DNA of 11,361 nucleotides from Alphaproteobacteria bacterium UBA6062 (GTDB taxonomy: Bacteria; Pseudomonadota; Alphaproteobacteria; Sneathiellales; Sneathiellaceae), in assembly GCA_002428885.1 (NCBI GenBank), contig DIYE01000141.1:1-11361 (forward strand), written 5' to 3'. A program made the position numbers and the translations under genes. Numbering within the stretch: position 1 is the stretch's first letter; the number at the start of each line of letters is the position of its first letter. Positions 1-6,062 of this stretch are shown one piece after another. The notes under the pieces were generated by a model that was not told where the DNA came from, did not search any database, and saw nothing but the letters and a program-made list of their open reading frames with translations.

Positions 1-135
1 CGCCAGTGCCAGACTGTCAAGCAAGATGGATTTGCCTGCACCGGTCTCCCCCGTCAGCACGCAAAGCCCGTCTTCAAATGACAAATCGAGCTTGTCAATC
101 AGAACTATATTACGAATAGAAAGCGCGGAGAGCAT
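1..135 (-). CDS. recN: DNA repair protein RecN, N-terminal fragment (cut by window edge)
   Basis: Only the first 45 codons are present, from the ATG at 135 down to base 1. The fragment begins MLSALSIRNIVLIDKLDLSF and contains the P-loop GETGAGKS at about residues 29-36, the N-terminal Walker A of RecN, an SMC-like ATPase that acts early in double-strand break repair. The opening 'L.IRNIVLIDKLDL.F..GL.VLTGETGAGKS' pattern is typical of RecN rather than RecF or SbcC. It starts 13 nt downstream of the bamD stop codon on the same strand, so the two are probably co-transcribed, an arrangement common in alphaproteobacteria. The only Shine-Dalgarno-like bases are a weak GAG directly before the ATG, which suggests translational coupling to bamD. 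The rest of the gene lies outside the window. Confidence 0.93.
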   Translation of the reverse strand, partial: MLSALSIRNIVLIDKLDLSFEDGLCVLTGETGAGKSILLDSLALA

Positions 136-148
136 CTCGGTTGGATAC

Positions 149-973
149 TCAAAAAACGGATTTCCAGGCTTTCACGATCCAGGAATCTTCCTTTACTTCG
201 GGCCTGAGATAATTTTCATCCAGCAGAGCATAGCTGTCCTGATACCACTCACTTCCCGGAAAGTTATAGCCAAGAACCGCGGCCGCCGTTTTCGCTTCAT
301 CAGCAATACCGAGAGACAGATAGGATTCCGTGATCCTGTGCAGGGCCTCCGGCACATGGGAGGTCGTCTGGTAGCGTTCAACGACCTGGCGGAATCTGTT
401 AATGGCGGCGATATACTGGTTTGATTTCAGATAATAGCGACCAATTTCCATTTCCTTACCGGCAAGGTGGTCGCGCGTCAGATCAATTTTGAGTTGGGCA
501 TCCCTGGCATATTCAGTATTGGGAAAGCGCCGAACCAGTTTCTGTAAAGCGTCCAATGCCTGCCGGGTAACTTTCTGGTCCCGCCCGACACCGGTAATCT
601 GTTCATAATAGGAAATCGCAATCAGATAGTGGGCGTAGGACACATCCTTATTACCCGGATGCAGTTCAATGAAACGCTCCGCCGCCAGGATTGCCCGGTC
701 ATATTTGTTACTTTGATAATAGGCAAAAGACGACATCAATTGGGCTTTGGTCGACCAGACTGAATAGGGATGCTGACGTTCAACTTCATCGAAGCCCTGG
801 GCGGCGACCAGATATTCTTCACTATTCAGGGCCGCAAGAGCTTCATTGTATAATTGTTCAACCGGGCGTTCCTGATAAACTTCCACCTCATCAGAGCTAC
901 AGGCAGCAAGCCCTGCCACAAAAGCGAACGGCAGAGCCCATCTTAGATATGTCGCGGATACAGGAAGTCTCAC
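149..973 (-). CDS. bamD: Outer membrane protein assembly factor BamD (ComL-type lipoprotein)
   Basis: This 274-residue protein is the essential lipoprotein of the BAM complex, which with BamA inserts beta-barrel proteins into the outer membrane from the periplasmic face. A short basic N-terminus and hydrophobic stretch (residues 11-23) lead to a lipobox GLAAC, so Cys25 is the predicted lipidated residue. About five TPR-like helical pairs follow (roughly residues 36-245), marked by the recurring closures VERQHPYS, IELHPGN, VRRFPNT and VERYQTT. Length and domain order match the family. The start is GTG at 973, supported by GAGG (complement at 979-982) five bases upstream. This start gives a complete signal peptide, and no better in-frame start is apparent. 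It heads a minus-strand unit with recN and diverges from the XRE regulator gene. Function is assigned with high confidence from the lipobox, TPR layout and context. Confidence 0.96.
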   Translation of the reverse strand: MRLPVSATYLRWALPFAFVAGLAACSSDEVEVYQERPVEQLYNEALAALNSEEYLVAAQGFDEVERQHPYSVWSTKAQLMSSFAYYQSNKYDRAILAAERFIELHPGNKDVSYAHYLIAISYYEQITGVGRDQKVTRQALDALQKLVRRFPNTEYARDAQLKIDLTRDHLAGKEMEIGRYYLKSNQYIAAINRFRQVVERYQTTSHVPEALHRITESYLSLGIADEAKTAAAVLGYNFPGSEWYQDSYALLDENYLRPEVKEDSWIVKAWKSVF

Positions 974-1068
974 CTTGGCCTCAATCTGGTTTACAAATGA
1001 CGAATTCGCATTTTACCCAATTGAAGAGACAATGAAAAGCCAGCATATGGGAAAAGCGGGCATCTGGA

Positions 1069-1097
1069 ATTATACAGACGTGAAATACATTCACTTA
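1069..1097 (-). promoter_or_regulatory. Candidate sigma-70 promoter of bamD-recN
   Basis: On the minus strand a perfect TATAAT lies at 1074-1069, about 95 nt upstream of the bamD GTG. The hexamer 17 bases further upstream (1097-1092, TAAGTG) matches the -35 consensus poorly. The -10 and its orientation support the call, while the -35 does not. AT-rich sequence continues upstream and could compensate as an UP-like element. This is inference from motif matching only. Confidence 0.4.
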
Positions 1098-1114
1098 AAT
1101 CATCTCATAGGTTC

Positions 1115-1131
1115 ATTTTAATGATTTTAAT
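1115..1131. repeat. Two direct copies of ATTTTAAT spaced by one base
   Basis: ATTTTAAT occurs at 1115-1122 and again at 1124-1131, with a 9-base period. It lies just upstream of the candidate bamD -35. It may be no more than AT-rich upstream sequence aiding RNA polymerase, or a site for a DNA-bending protein. No specific binder can be named. Confidence 0.5.
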
Positions 1132-1319
1132 ATCAGCATAAGCGGTTATACTAGGCGTGTTAGCATAGGTTGAATTTTAGGTAATTTTCTTTTTGAGATC
1201 CCTGTGCTACATTACAAATAAGGGTAATTAGAATTTCCTGATCTTCTCCGTTACAGGGGTATTCCGACAGATTATGAAATTCGCCGTTCCCCTTACTCTT
1301 AAATATTAAGTAGTATTTA

Positions 1320-1342
1320 TTTGGACGATCCAGACGTCCAAA
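1320..1342. promoter_or_regulatory. Perfect dyad TTTGGACG-N7-CGTCCAAA, candidate operator
   Basis: The arms at 1320-1327 and 1335-1342 are exact 8-base inverse complements separated by 7 bases, giving a 23-bp site. It ends 7 bases before the AAAGG ribosome binding site (1350-1354) of the XRE gene. Size and symmetry suit a dimeric Cro/C1-type repressor, so autoregulation is the simplest reading. Alternatively the transcript could form a hairpin with a 7-nt loop close to the ribosome binding site. The dyad is seen directly, and the binder is inferred. Confidence 0.55.
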
Positions 1343-1363
1343 AAGAAAGAAAGGTACCAGCTA

Positions 1364-1750
1364 ATGAGTAAACTCGCAAAACGAGTTGACGATCATGTAG
1401 GTGAGCGCATCAGGGAGAGACGTACCATGATGGGGCTTACTCAGGAACACCTGGCGCAAGCGCTCGAAATTTCATACCAGCAGGTACAGAAATACGAAAC
1501 CGGTGCAAACCGTGTCAGCGCCGGACGCCTATACGAGATCGCTCAACGACTGGAGGTAGATGTTGCTTATTTCTTCGAGCAACTCGAACCTCTTACATCG
1601 AGTGTCCCCCTTGAACATGGCGGTAAAAATCGATCAACGATCGAACTGGTTCGGAATTACGGTGAAATTAACGAACCCGCTGTTCGTTCAGCTGTTAGCG
1701 GACTGATCAAAAGCCTTGCCGGGAAAGAACGCAAGCGCAAATCAGCTTAA
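1364..1750 (+). CDS. Cro/C1-type (XRE) transcriptional regulator, PraR/PhrR-like
   Basis: This 128-residue protein has a single N-terminal XRE helix-turn-helix at about residues 13-70. The first HTH helix is near TQEHLAQAL (26-34) and the recognition helix near SYQQVQKYETG (37-47). A conserved short C-terminal segment (about 93-119, ELVRNYGEI then AVRSAVSGLIKSLA) and a basic tail (KERKRK) follow. This layout fits the small alphaproteobacterial regulators that include PraR and PhrR, linked in rhizobia to biofilm, symbiosis or acid-stress control. The exact orthologue cannot be settled by eye, so no symbol is given. ATG at 1364 is preceded by AAAGG nine bases upstream. It is the only plus-strand gene here, divergent from bamD and convergent with lpxC, and has its own terminator. 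Its targets are unknown, and the adjacent dyad suggests autoregulation. Confidence 0.9.
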   Translation: MSKLAKRVDDHVGERIRERRTMMGLTQEHLAQALEISYQQVQKYETGANRVSAGRLYEIAQRLEVDVAYFFEQLEPLTSSVPLEHGGKNRSTIELVRNYGEINEPAVRSAVSGLIKSLAGKERKRKSA

Positions 1751-1768
1751 AGCGTCAGACTTTATTAT

Positions 1769-1795
1769 AAGGCACGGCTATTACCGTGCCTTTTT
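1769..1795 (+). terminator. Rho-independent terminator of the XRE gene
   Basis: GGCACGG (1771-1777) and CCGTGCC (1784-1790) form a perfect 7-bp stem with a 6-nt loop, extended by two A-T pairs and followed by TTTTT then GTTTT. It begins about 20 nt after the stop codon. Read on the minus strand the same hairpin is followed by an imperfect T-rich stretch (TTATAATAAA), so it may also weakly stop lpxC transcription from the opposite side. Confidence 0.9.
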
Positions 1796-1856
1796 GTTTT
1801 TGGGCCTTGTATGGCTCATCGCCATTTAAGAGAAAAACCAGATGGTCTGAGGAAAA

Positions 1857-2792
1857 TCAGGCTGTAACCGGAGCCGCCGCCTGCTGCAGGGGCCAGCCGG
1901 CACCGCCGACATTGGAAGCCCGCACAGGTGCTTCTGTCGTATAGCACCAGGCAGAGCGGTCATTCAGGAAAGCATGCAGCAATTTGTTATTCAGCGCATG
2001 GCCTGAACGGTATCCCTGAAACTGTCCGACAATCGGCGCTCCTGCGAGATAAAGATCACCGACGGCATCCAAAGCCTTATGACGGACAAATTCGTCATCA
2101 TAGCGCAAGCCTTCCTCATTCAGGATGTCCTGACCACTCAATACAATGGCATTCTCAAGAGAACCACCTTTGGCAAGCCCCATCTGCTTAAGCTGTTCCA
2201 GCTCGCTCAGGAAACCAAAAGTCCGAGCGCGGCTCAGTTCATTTTTGAACGTGCCATTTCTAAGATTAAAGCTGCAGCTCTGCTTACCGATCCGCTGGTT
2301 ATCAAAATCAATTTCGAAAGAGATAGACACATTATCGCCCGGTGACAGGACAGCGGTCGCGCCCCCTTCGTTGACGGAAACCTCTTTCAGAACCTTGATA
2401 AAGCGGCGCGGGCAATCCTGCTCAACAATATCCGCACATTCAATCAGGAAAATAAACGGTGCGGAAGAGCCGTCCATGACAGGAACTTCCGGGCCATCCA
2501 ATTCAACAATGGCGTTGTCGATACCACTGCCGGCAAAAGCCGCCATGAGATGTTCAATTGTCGCGACCTTCACACCAGCCTTGTTTTCAACTGTCGTGCA
2601 CATGATCAAATCGGAAACTGTATCATAACGGGCCGGGATTACAGCCATTTCTTCCGCAACATCCACCCGCTTGAAAACGACGCCTGTATCAGCAGGGGCC
2701 GGCCTGATCGTCATATTGATCAGTTCACCGCTATGAACCCCGACACCTGTGCAGCTGATGCTGTTGCGCAATGTTTTCTGATAAGTCACCAT
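1857..2792 (-). CDS. lpxC: UDP-3-O-acyl-N-acetylglucosamine deacetylase LpxC
   Basis: LpxC is the cytosolic zinc amidase that removes the acetyl group from UDP-3-O-acyl-GlcNAc, the committed step of lipid A synthesis. The 311-residue length is normal. By correspondence with the E. coli enzyme, the zinc ligands are His81 (in TIEHLMAA), His238 and Asp242 (RHKALDAVGD). Catalytic or substrate residues are Glu80, Thr191 (SRART), Lys239, Asp246 and His265 (SGHALN). All are present. The early TGVGVHSG and RPAPADTGVVF motifs confirm the start region. The ATG at 2792 has only a weak GAAAG-like Shine-Dalgarno. It lies downstream of ftsZ but is separated from it by a strong terminator and 218 nt, so separate transcription is likely. 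Its 3' end faces the XRE gene across 106 nt. Confidence 0.98.
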   Translation of the reverse strand: MVTYQKTLRNSISCTGVGVHSGELINMTIRPAPADTGVVFKRVDVAEEMAVIPARYDTVSDLIMCTTVENKAGVKVATIEHLMAAFAGSGIDNAIVELDGPEVPVMDGSSAPFIFLIECADIVEQDCPRRFIKVLKEVSVNEGGATAVLSPGDNVSISFEIDFDNQRIGKQSCSFNLRNGTFKNELSRARTFGFLSELEQLKQMGLAKGGSLENAIVLSGQDILNEEGLRYDDEFVRHKALDAVGDLYLAGAPIVGQFQGYRSGHALNNKLLHAFLNDRSAWCYTTEAPVRASNVGGAGWPLQQAAAPVTA

Positions 2793-2830
2793 AGTAATGC
2801 GACACTTTCATCTATAACTTCGGTAGCTTA

Positions 2831-2859
2831 TTTCTACTCAGCCAGGCCGCACAACTCAA
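2831..2859 (-). promoter_or_regulatory. Candidate lpxC promoter
   Basis: On the minus strand TTGAGT (2859-2854) and TAGAAA (2836-2831) are separated by exactly 17 bases, each matching four of six consensus positions. The predicted transcript start is about 30 nt upstream of the lpxC ATG. The site sits between the ftsZ terminator and lpxC, where a promoter is needed. Motif inference only. Confidence 0.35.
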
Positions 2860-2916
2860 ATCACTCTTTGTTACCAAATATTTCTTCAGTGAAACAAAGG
2901 GTTTTTCTTATATTAG

Positions 2917-2957
2917 GAAAACAAAAAACCGAAAACCGGACAAGCGGTTTTCGGTTT
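2917..2957 (-). terminator. Strong rho-independent terminator after ftsZ
   Basis: Arms at 2926-2938 and 2945-2957 are perfect 13-base inverse complements (core ACCGAAAACCG / CGGTTTTCGGT) with a 6-nt loop. Read on the minus strand the hairpin continues into TTTTTTGTTTT. It lies about 53 nt past the ftsZ stop codon and should separate the mur-fts operon from lpxC. Confidence 0.93.
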
Positions 2958-3010
2958 CTGTTAATGATCTGCGCAAGACCAGTTCAACCAGCCTTTATGC
3001 GCTCTTAAAA

Positions 3011-4711
3011 TCAGTTTGCCTGCCGCCTCAGAAACGCCGGAATATCCAGCAGGTCTTCATCTTCCTTTTTCTGTTCAATGCGAACAGAGGGGCTTAAAGC
3101 TTCCTGCTTGGGTTGGACCGGCTCTTCCGCTTTAGGAGCCGGTGTCTGCGGCGCTGCGGGTTCACGGCGCTGGACGGAAGCGCTTTCTTCAGCCTGGCGC
3201 GCAGCCCGTTCTGCTTCTGCTTTGCGGGCCATACGACCAACACCGGTCATGCGCTCAAACAGACTCGGACCTTTACGCTTGCGGCGCGGTTCCGAGGCTT
3301 CTTCGGCACTAACACGAGCATCCGGATTAATGAGATCTTCTGAGCGTTTATCAACCTTAATAACCGGAGGCGCTTTGAAGTGAGAGCCATGCCCTTCTGC
3401 TTCAGCAGATGGCTTATCGCTTTCTTCCATCTCCAGTTCGACATCGGACAGAAGATCAGGTTCACTGTCCAAAGCCAGACTACTGTCGGAAATCAGGCTT
3501 TCCGCTGTGCCCATTTCAAAATTCGTCGGTGTGCTTTCATTCTGTCCGCTCAACATGGGCTGACCCGCTGACAACGGATCCGGTACAGAAGCACCAAATC
3601 CGGACGCTGTAATCGTTTCCGCACCCGGTACAGAAGAGGGCGTATTATTGTCACCACCGGACCAGCCGCTTGCTGTCGGGCGACTGCCTTCAGCAGTTAC
3701 CTTACGCAGGGATGTAACATTCGGAGCGATCGGCTGCATGGCTTCACCTGCATCAATGCCGGTCGCCACGACGGATACCCGCATAGTGCCTTCCAATTCC
3801 GCATCGAAGGTAGAGCCCACAATGATATTAGCTTCAGGATCAACCTCGCTGCGGATGCGATTTGCCGCCTCGTCAAGCTCATACAGGGTCAGGTCCATAC
3901 CGCCCGTGATATTGATCAGAACACCGCGCGCGCCTTTCATGGAGACATCGTCCAGAAGCGGGTTGGAGATAGCAGCTTCTGCGGCTTCGACAGCTCGATT
4001 TTCGCCCTCGGCTTCACCGGTTCCCATCATGGCTTTGCCCATCTCGCTCATCACCGTATTAACATCGGCAAAGTCGAGATTGATCAACCCCGGCATGACC
4101 ATCAGGTCGGTTACACCCCGAACGCCGGAATGCAGCACGTCATCGGCCATGTTAAAGGCGTCGGCGAAGGTGGTTTTTTCGTTGGCAATACGGAACAGGT
4201 TCTGATTGGGGATAATAATCAGCGTGTCGACATATTGCTGCAGTTCTTCGATACCGGCTTCCGCAATTTTCATACGGTGATTGCCTTCGAACTGGAAAGG
4301 CTTGGTGACAACACCAACCGTCAGGATGCCGAGATCGCGGGCTGCCTTGGCAACAATCGGCGCCGCCCCTGTACCGGTACCGCCGCCCATACCGGCGGTG
4401 ATAAAGCACATATGGCAGCCGTTCAGGTGAGAAACGACCTCTTCAATCGCTTCCTCTGCGGCTTCCGCACCAACATGAGGTTTGGAGCCGGCCCCCAGGC
4501 CTTCCGTAAGCTCAGCCCCCAGTTGAATTCGATCTTTGGCGAGATTTTGCTTCAAAGCCTGCGCGTCGGTATTGGCAACGACGAATTCGACCCCCTGAAG
4601 CTCCGATTTGATCATGTTGTTGACGGCATTGCCACCGGCGCCACCAACCCCCAATACAAGGATCTTAGGTTTCAGTTCTGTCTGGTCTGGTACTGATAAA
4701 TTAATCCCCAC
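3011..4711 (-). CDS. ftsZ: Cell division GTPase FtsZ
   Basis: FtsZ is the tubulin-like GTPase that polymerises into the division ring at midcell. The start chosen is GTG at 4711, giving 566 residues and an N-terminus MGINLSVPDQTELKP that aligns with other alphaproteobacterial FtsZ. An in-frame GTG at 4732 would add seven residues, but they are encoded by the Shine-Dalgarno itself (AAGGAGG, 8 nt before the chosen start). The GTPase core spans about residues 15-318, with the GGAGGNAV loop near 23-30, the tubulin signature GMGGGTGTGA at 107-116 and the synergy loop NLDFADV at 211-217. A roughly 230-residue linker rich in Glu, Ser, Pro and Ala follows. The conserved C-terminal peptide DLLDIPAFLRRQ (553-564), which binds FtsA and other partners, closes the protein. 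It is last in the mur-fts run and ends in a strong terminator. Confidence 0.98.
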   Translation of the reverse strand: MGINLSVPDQTELKPKILVLGVGGAGGNAVNNMIKSELQGVEFVVANTDAQALKQNLAKDRIQLGAELTEGLGAGSKPHVGAEAAEEAIEEVVSHLNGCHMCFITAGMGGGTGTGAAPIVAKAARDLGILTVGVVTKPFQFEGNHRMKIAEAGIEELQQYVDTLIIIPNQNLFRIANEKTTFADAFNMADDVLHSGVRGVTDLMVMPGLINLDFADVNTVMSEMGKAMMGTGEAEGENRAVEAAEAAISNPLLDDVSMKGARGVLINITGGMDLTLYELDEAANRIRSEVDPEANIIVGSTFDAELEGTMRVSVVATGIDAGEAMQPIAPNVTSLRKVTAEGSRPTASGWSGGDNNTPSSVPGAETITASGFGASVPDPLSAGQPMLSGQNESTPTNFEMGTAESLISDSSLALDSEPDLLSDVELEMEESDKPSAEAEGHGSHFKAPPVIKVDKRSEDLINPDARVSAEEASEPRRKRKGPSLFERMTGVGRMARKAEAERAARQAEESASVQRREPAAPQTPAPKAEEPVQPKQEALSPSVRIEQKKEDEDLLDIPAFLRRQAN

Positions 4712-4731
4712 AGTACTACCCTCCTTCTCCA
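4709..4731 (-). promoter_or_regulatory. Ribosome binding site and GTG start that fix the ftsZ N-terminus
   Basis: On the minus strand AAGGAGG is followed by eight bases and then GTG (4711-4709). This is the strongest Shine-Dalgarno in the window and it rules out the upstream in-frame GTG at 4732 as the main start. Confidence 0.88.
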
Positions 4732-4820
4732 CGCAAGCTAATGGTTAATTAATACCAAATATTGTAGGTAATGGAACCCTACTTCTTACATATTGATGAT
4801 TTTTCTCAATTTTTTTCATC
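4712..4820 (-). promoter_or_regulatory. ftsA-ftsZ intergenic leader with possible ftsZ promoter
   Basis: This 109-nt AT-rich gap is the only spacer in the chain from murG to ftsZ. On the minus strand it contains TACAAT (4766-4761), one mismatch from the -10 consensus but with no good -35 at 16-18 bases, and TATTAA (4754-4749). An additional internal promoter for ftsZ is common in dcw clusters and would explain the gap. The exact promoter is uncertain. Confidence 0.35.
4738..4752 (-). promoter_or_regulatory. CtrA-box-like site TTAA-N7-TTAG upstream of ftsZ
   Basis: On the minus strand TTAA, seven bases and TTAG match the CtrA consensus TTAA-N7-TTAA at seven of eight positions. It lies 27 nt upstream of the ftsZ start and overlaps possible -10 elements. 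In Caulobacter CtrA represses ftsZ from a site at its promoter. Because the stretch is AT-rich, a chance match is quite possible. Confidence 0.3.
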
Positions 4821-6062
4821 TCAGAAATTCTCCCGAAACCAGTTTCCGATTCGCAAAAGGCGGTTTTTCGGGGTTTTTTCGGCAATCGACATCGGGGCCT
4901 GATCATCGAAATTTTCACGCATCGCGAAGGACAAAAGGCCCGCAGCGGTTGCGAATGCTGGACCACCGGTTGCATCCGCTAGTGATTTGACACGTATTGG
5001 TTTACCCATACGGACTTGTTTATCGAGGATACGGCCTGCCAGATCCTGTACACCGGCAAGCTGAGAAGCCCCGCCGACGAGGACGGCACGTCGGCCTGCA
5101 ACCTTGGCAAAACCGGATTCCGCAAGCCGGTCACGAACCAGTTCAAGAATTTCCTCGATCCGCGGCTTGATAATTCCGACCAGCATGGAACGCGGCACAT
5201 GATTGGCCACCTCATGATCCAGCTCGCCGATCAGCGGCACATCGATGATCTCCTTTTCATCCGCCGGACTGGCGAGGGCGCTGCCATACAGGGTCTTCAT
5301 GCGTTCCGCATTGGCGAGGGTCGTTGACAAGCCACGGGCAATATCATTACTGACATGCGCTCCACCGACCGGAATAACCTCGTTGTAAACCATCTCACCA
5401 TCATAGAAGACCGCGAAGGATGTCGAGCCGCCGCCAAGATCGATGACGGTTACACCGAGATCCATCTCATCTTCAACCAGCGTCGCAAGACCTGAGGCAT
5501 AAGGGGCTGATACAATTTTGGAAATGCCAAGATGGCATCTTTCAACGCAATTGCGGAGATTGCGCAAATGGCTGTTCTGAACAGAAACCATATGCATGCT
5601 GACGCCCAGATTGTCACCGAACATGCCGCGCGGATCCCGGATCCCCCGGTTCCCATCCACATTATATCCAACCGGCAGAGCATGAATAACGGTCCGGTTT
5701 TCGGGCTTATAGCTGGCCTGGGCTTCCTTCAAGGTCCGTTGCAGATCCTTTTCACCGATTTCCTGCCCTGCAAGAGACATATCAACATCAACCGTTTGGG
5801 AAACAGGCTGTCCGGCAGATACGCTCAGGACAACCTCACGAATGGTTTCTCCGGCCATTCTTTCCGCCGCATCCACGGCTGAGCGAATGGATTCTTCAGC
5901 CATTTCCATATTGGTGATGGTTCCGGCCCGCATGCCATTGGCAACCTGATGACCGATCCCCTTAACCCGGAGACGGCCCTGCTCCTCCACGGCCACAAAG
6001 CAGCAGATTTTTGTTGTGCCGATATCCAGCGCCGTCAAAGGCCCGTTACGTCCCGCCGCCAT
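4821..6062 (-). CDS. ftsA: Cell division protein FtsA
   Basis: FtsA is the actin-like ATPase that tethers FtsZ filaments to the cytoplasmic membrane and helps recruit later division proteins. The 413 residues show the actin-fold phosphate-1 motif LDIGTTK (12-18), the FtsA-specific 1C subdomain (about 86-163), phosphate-2 IDLGGGS (207-213) and the adenosine motif VLVGGASQLAG (327-337). The extreme C-terminus (about 400-413, NRLLRIGNWFRENF) is an amphipathic helix of the membrane-targeting type, so the protein is full length. The ATG at 6062 shares one base with the ftsQ TAA stop and is preceded by AAGGA six bases upstream, which implies translational coupling. A 109-nt gap follows before ftsZ. 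Confidence 0.98.
   Translation of the reverse strand: MAAGRNGPLTALDIGTTKICCFVAVEEQGRLRVKGIGHQVANGMRAGTITNMEMAEESIRSAVDAAERMAGETIREVVLSVSAGQPVSQTVDVDMSLAGQEIGEKDLQRTLKEAQASYKPENRTVIHALPVGYNVDGNRGIRDPRGMFGDNLGVSMHMVSVQNSHLRNLRNCVERCHLGISKIVSAPYASGLATLVEDEMDLGVTVIDLGGGSTSFAVFYDGEMVYNEVIPVGGAHVSNDIARGLSTTLANAERMKTLYGSALASPADEKEIIDVPLIGELDHEVANHVPRSMLVGIIKPRIEEILELVRDRLAESGFAKVAGRRAVLVGGASQLAGVQDLAGRILDKQVRMGKPIRVKSLADATGGPAFATAAGLLSFAMRENFDDQAPMSIAEKTPKNRLLRIGNWFRENF

Larger units (their letters stand above)
974..1363. other. Divergent AT-rich regulatory region between bamD and the XRE gene
   Basis: This 390-nt gap separates the bamD start (minus strand) from the XRE-regulator start (plus strand). 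It is visibly richer in A and T than the flanking genes, mostly from about 1075 to 1345. It holds a candidate bamD promoter, an 8-bp direct repeat at 1115-1131, an isolated plus-strand extended -10-like motif (TGCTACATT at 1205-1213) and a perfect dyad at 1320-1342. No convincing protein gene, tRNA or structured RNA could be recognised. The plus-strand promoter for the XRE gene could not be placed with confidence: several weak -10-like hexamers occur between 1299 and 1319 but none has a recognisable -35 partner. Confidence 0.7.

Noticed and set aside
1032..1121. A 29-codon plus-strand reading frame (ATG 1032 to TAA 1121) upstream of the XRE gene
   Set aside because: The only Shine-Dalgarno-like bases (GAAGAG) are too close to the ATG. 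The frame covers the candidate bamD promoter, and the peptide shows no recognisable feature.
1200..1258. CCCTGT / ACAGGG inverted pair as a structured leader of the XRE gene
   Set aside because: Six-base arms about 47 nt apart with no supporting inner helices. No riboswitch or T-box feature is visible.
1811..1825. ATGGC-N5-GCCAT inverted repeat in the XRE-lpxC gap
   Set aside because: Five-base arms with no T-tract on either strand. This is expected by chance in a gap of this size.
1831..1850. Small hairpin CAGA-N3-TCTG with a T-tract on the minus strand just after lpxC, as a terminator
   Set aside because: The stem is only 4-5 bp with a 3-nt loop, too weak to call. The XRE terminator hairpin may serve both strands instead.
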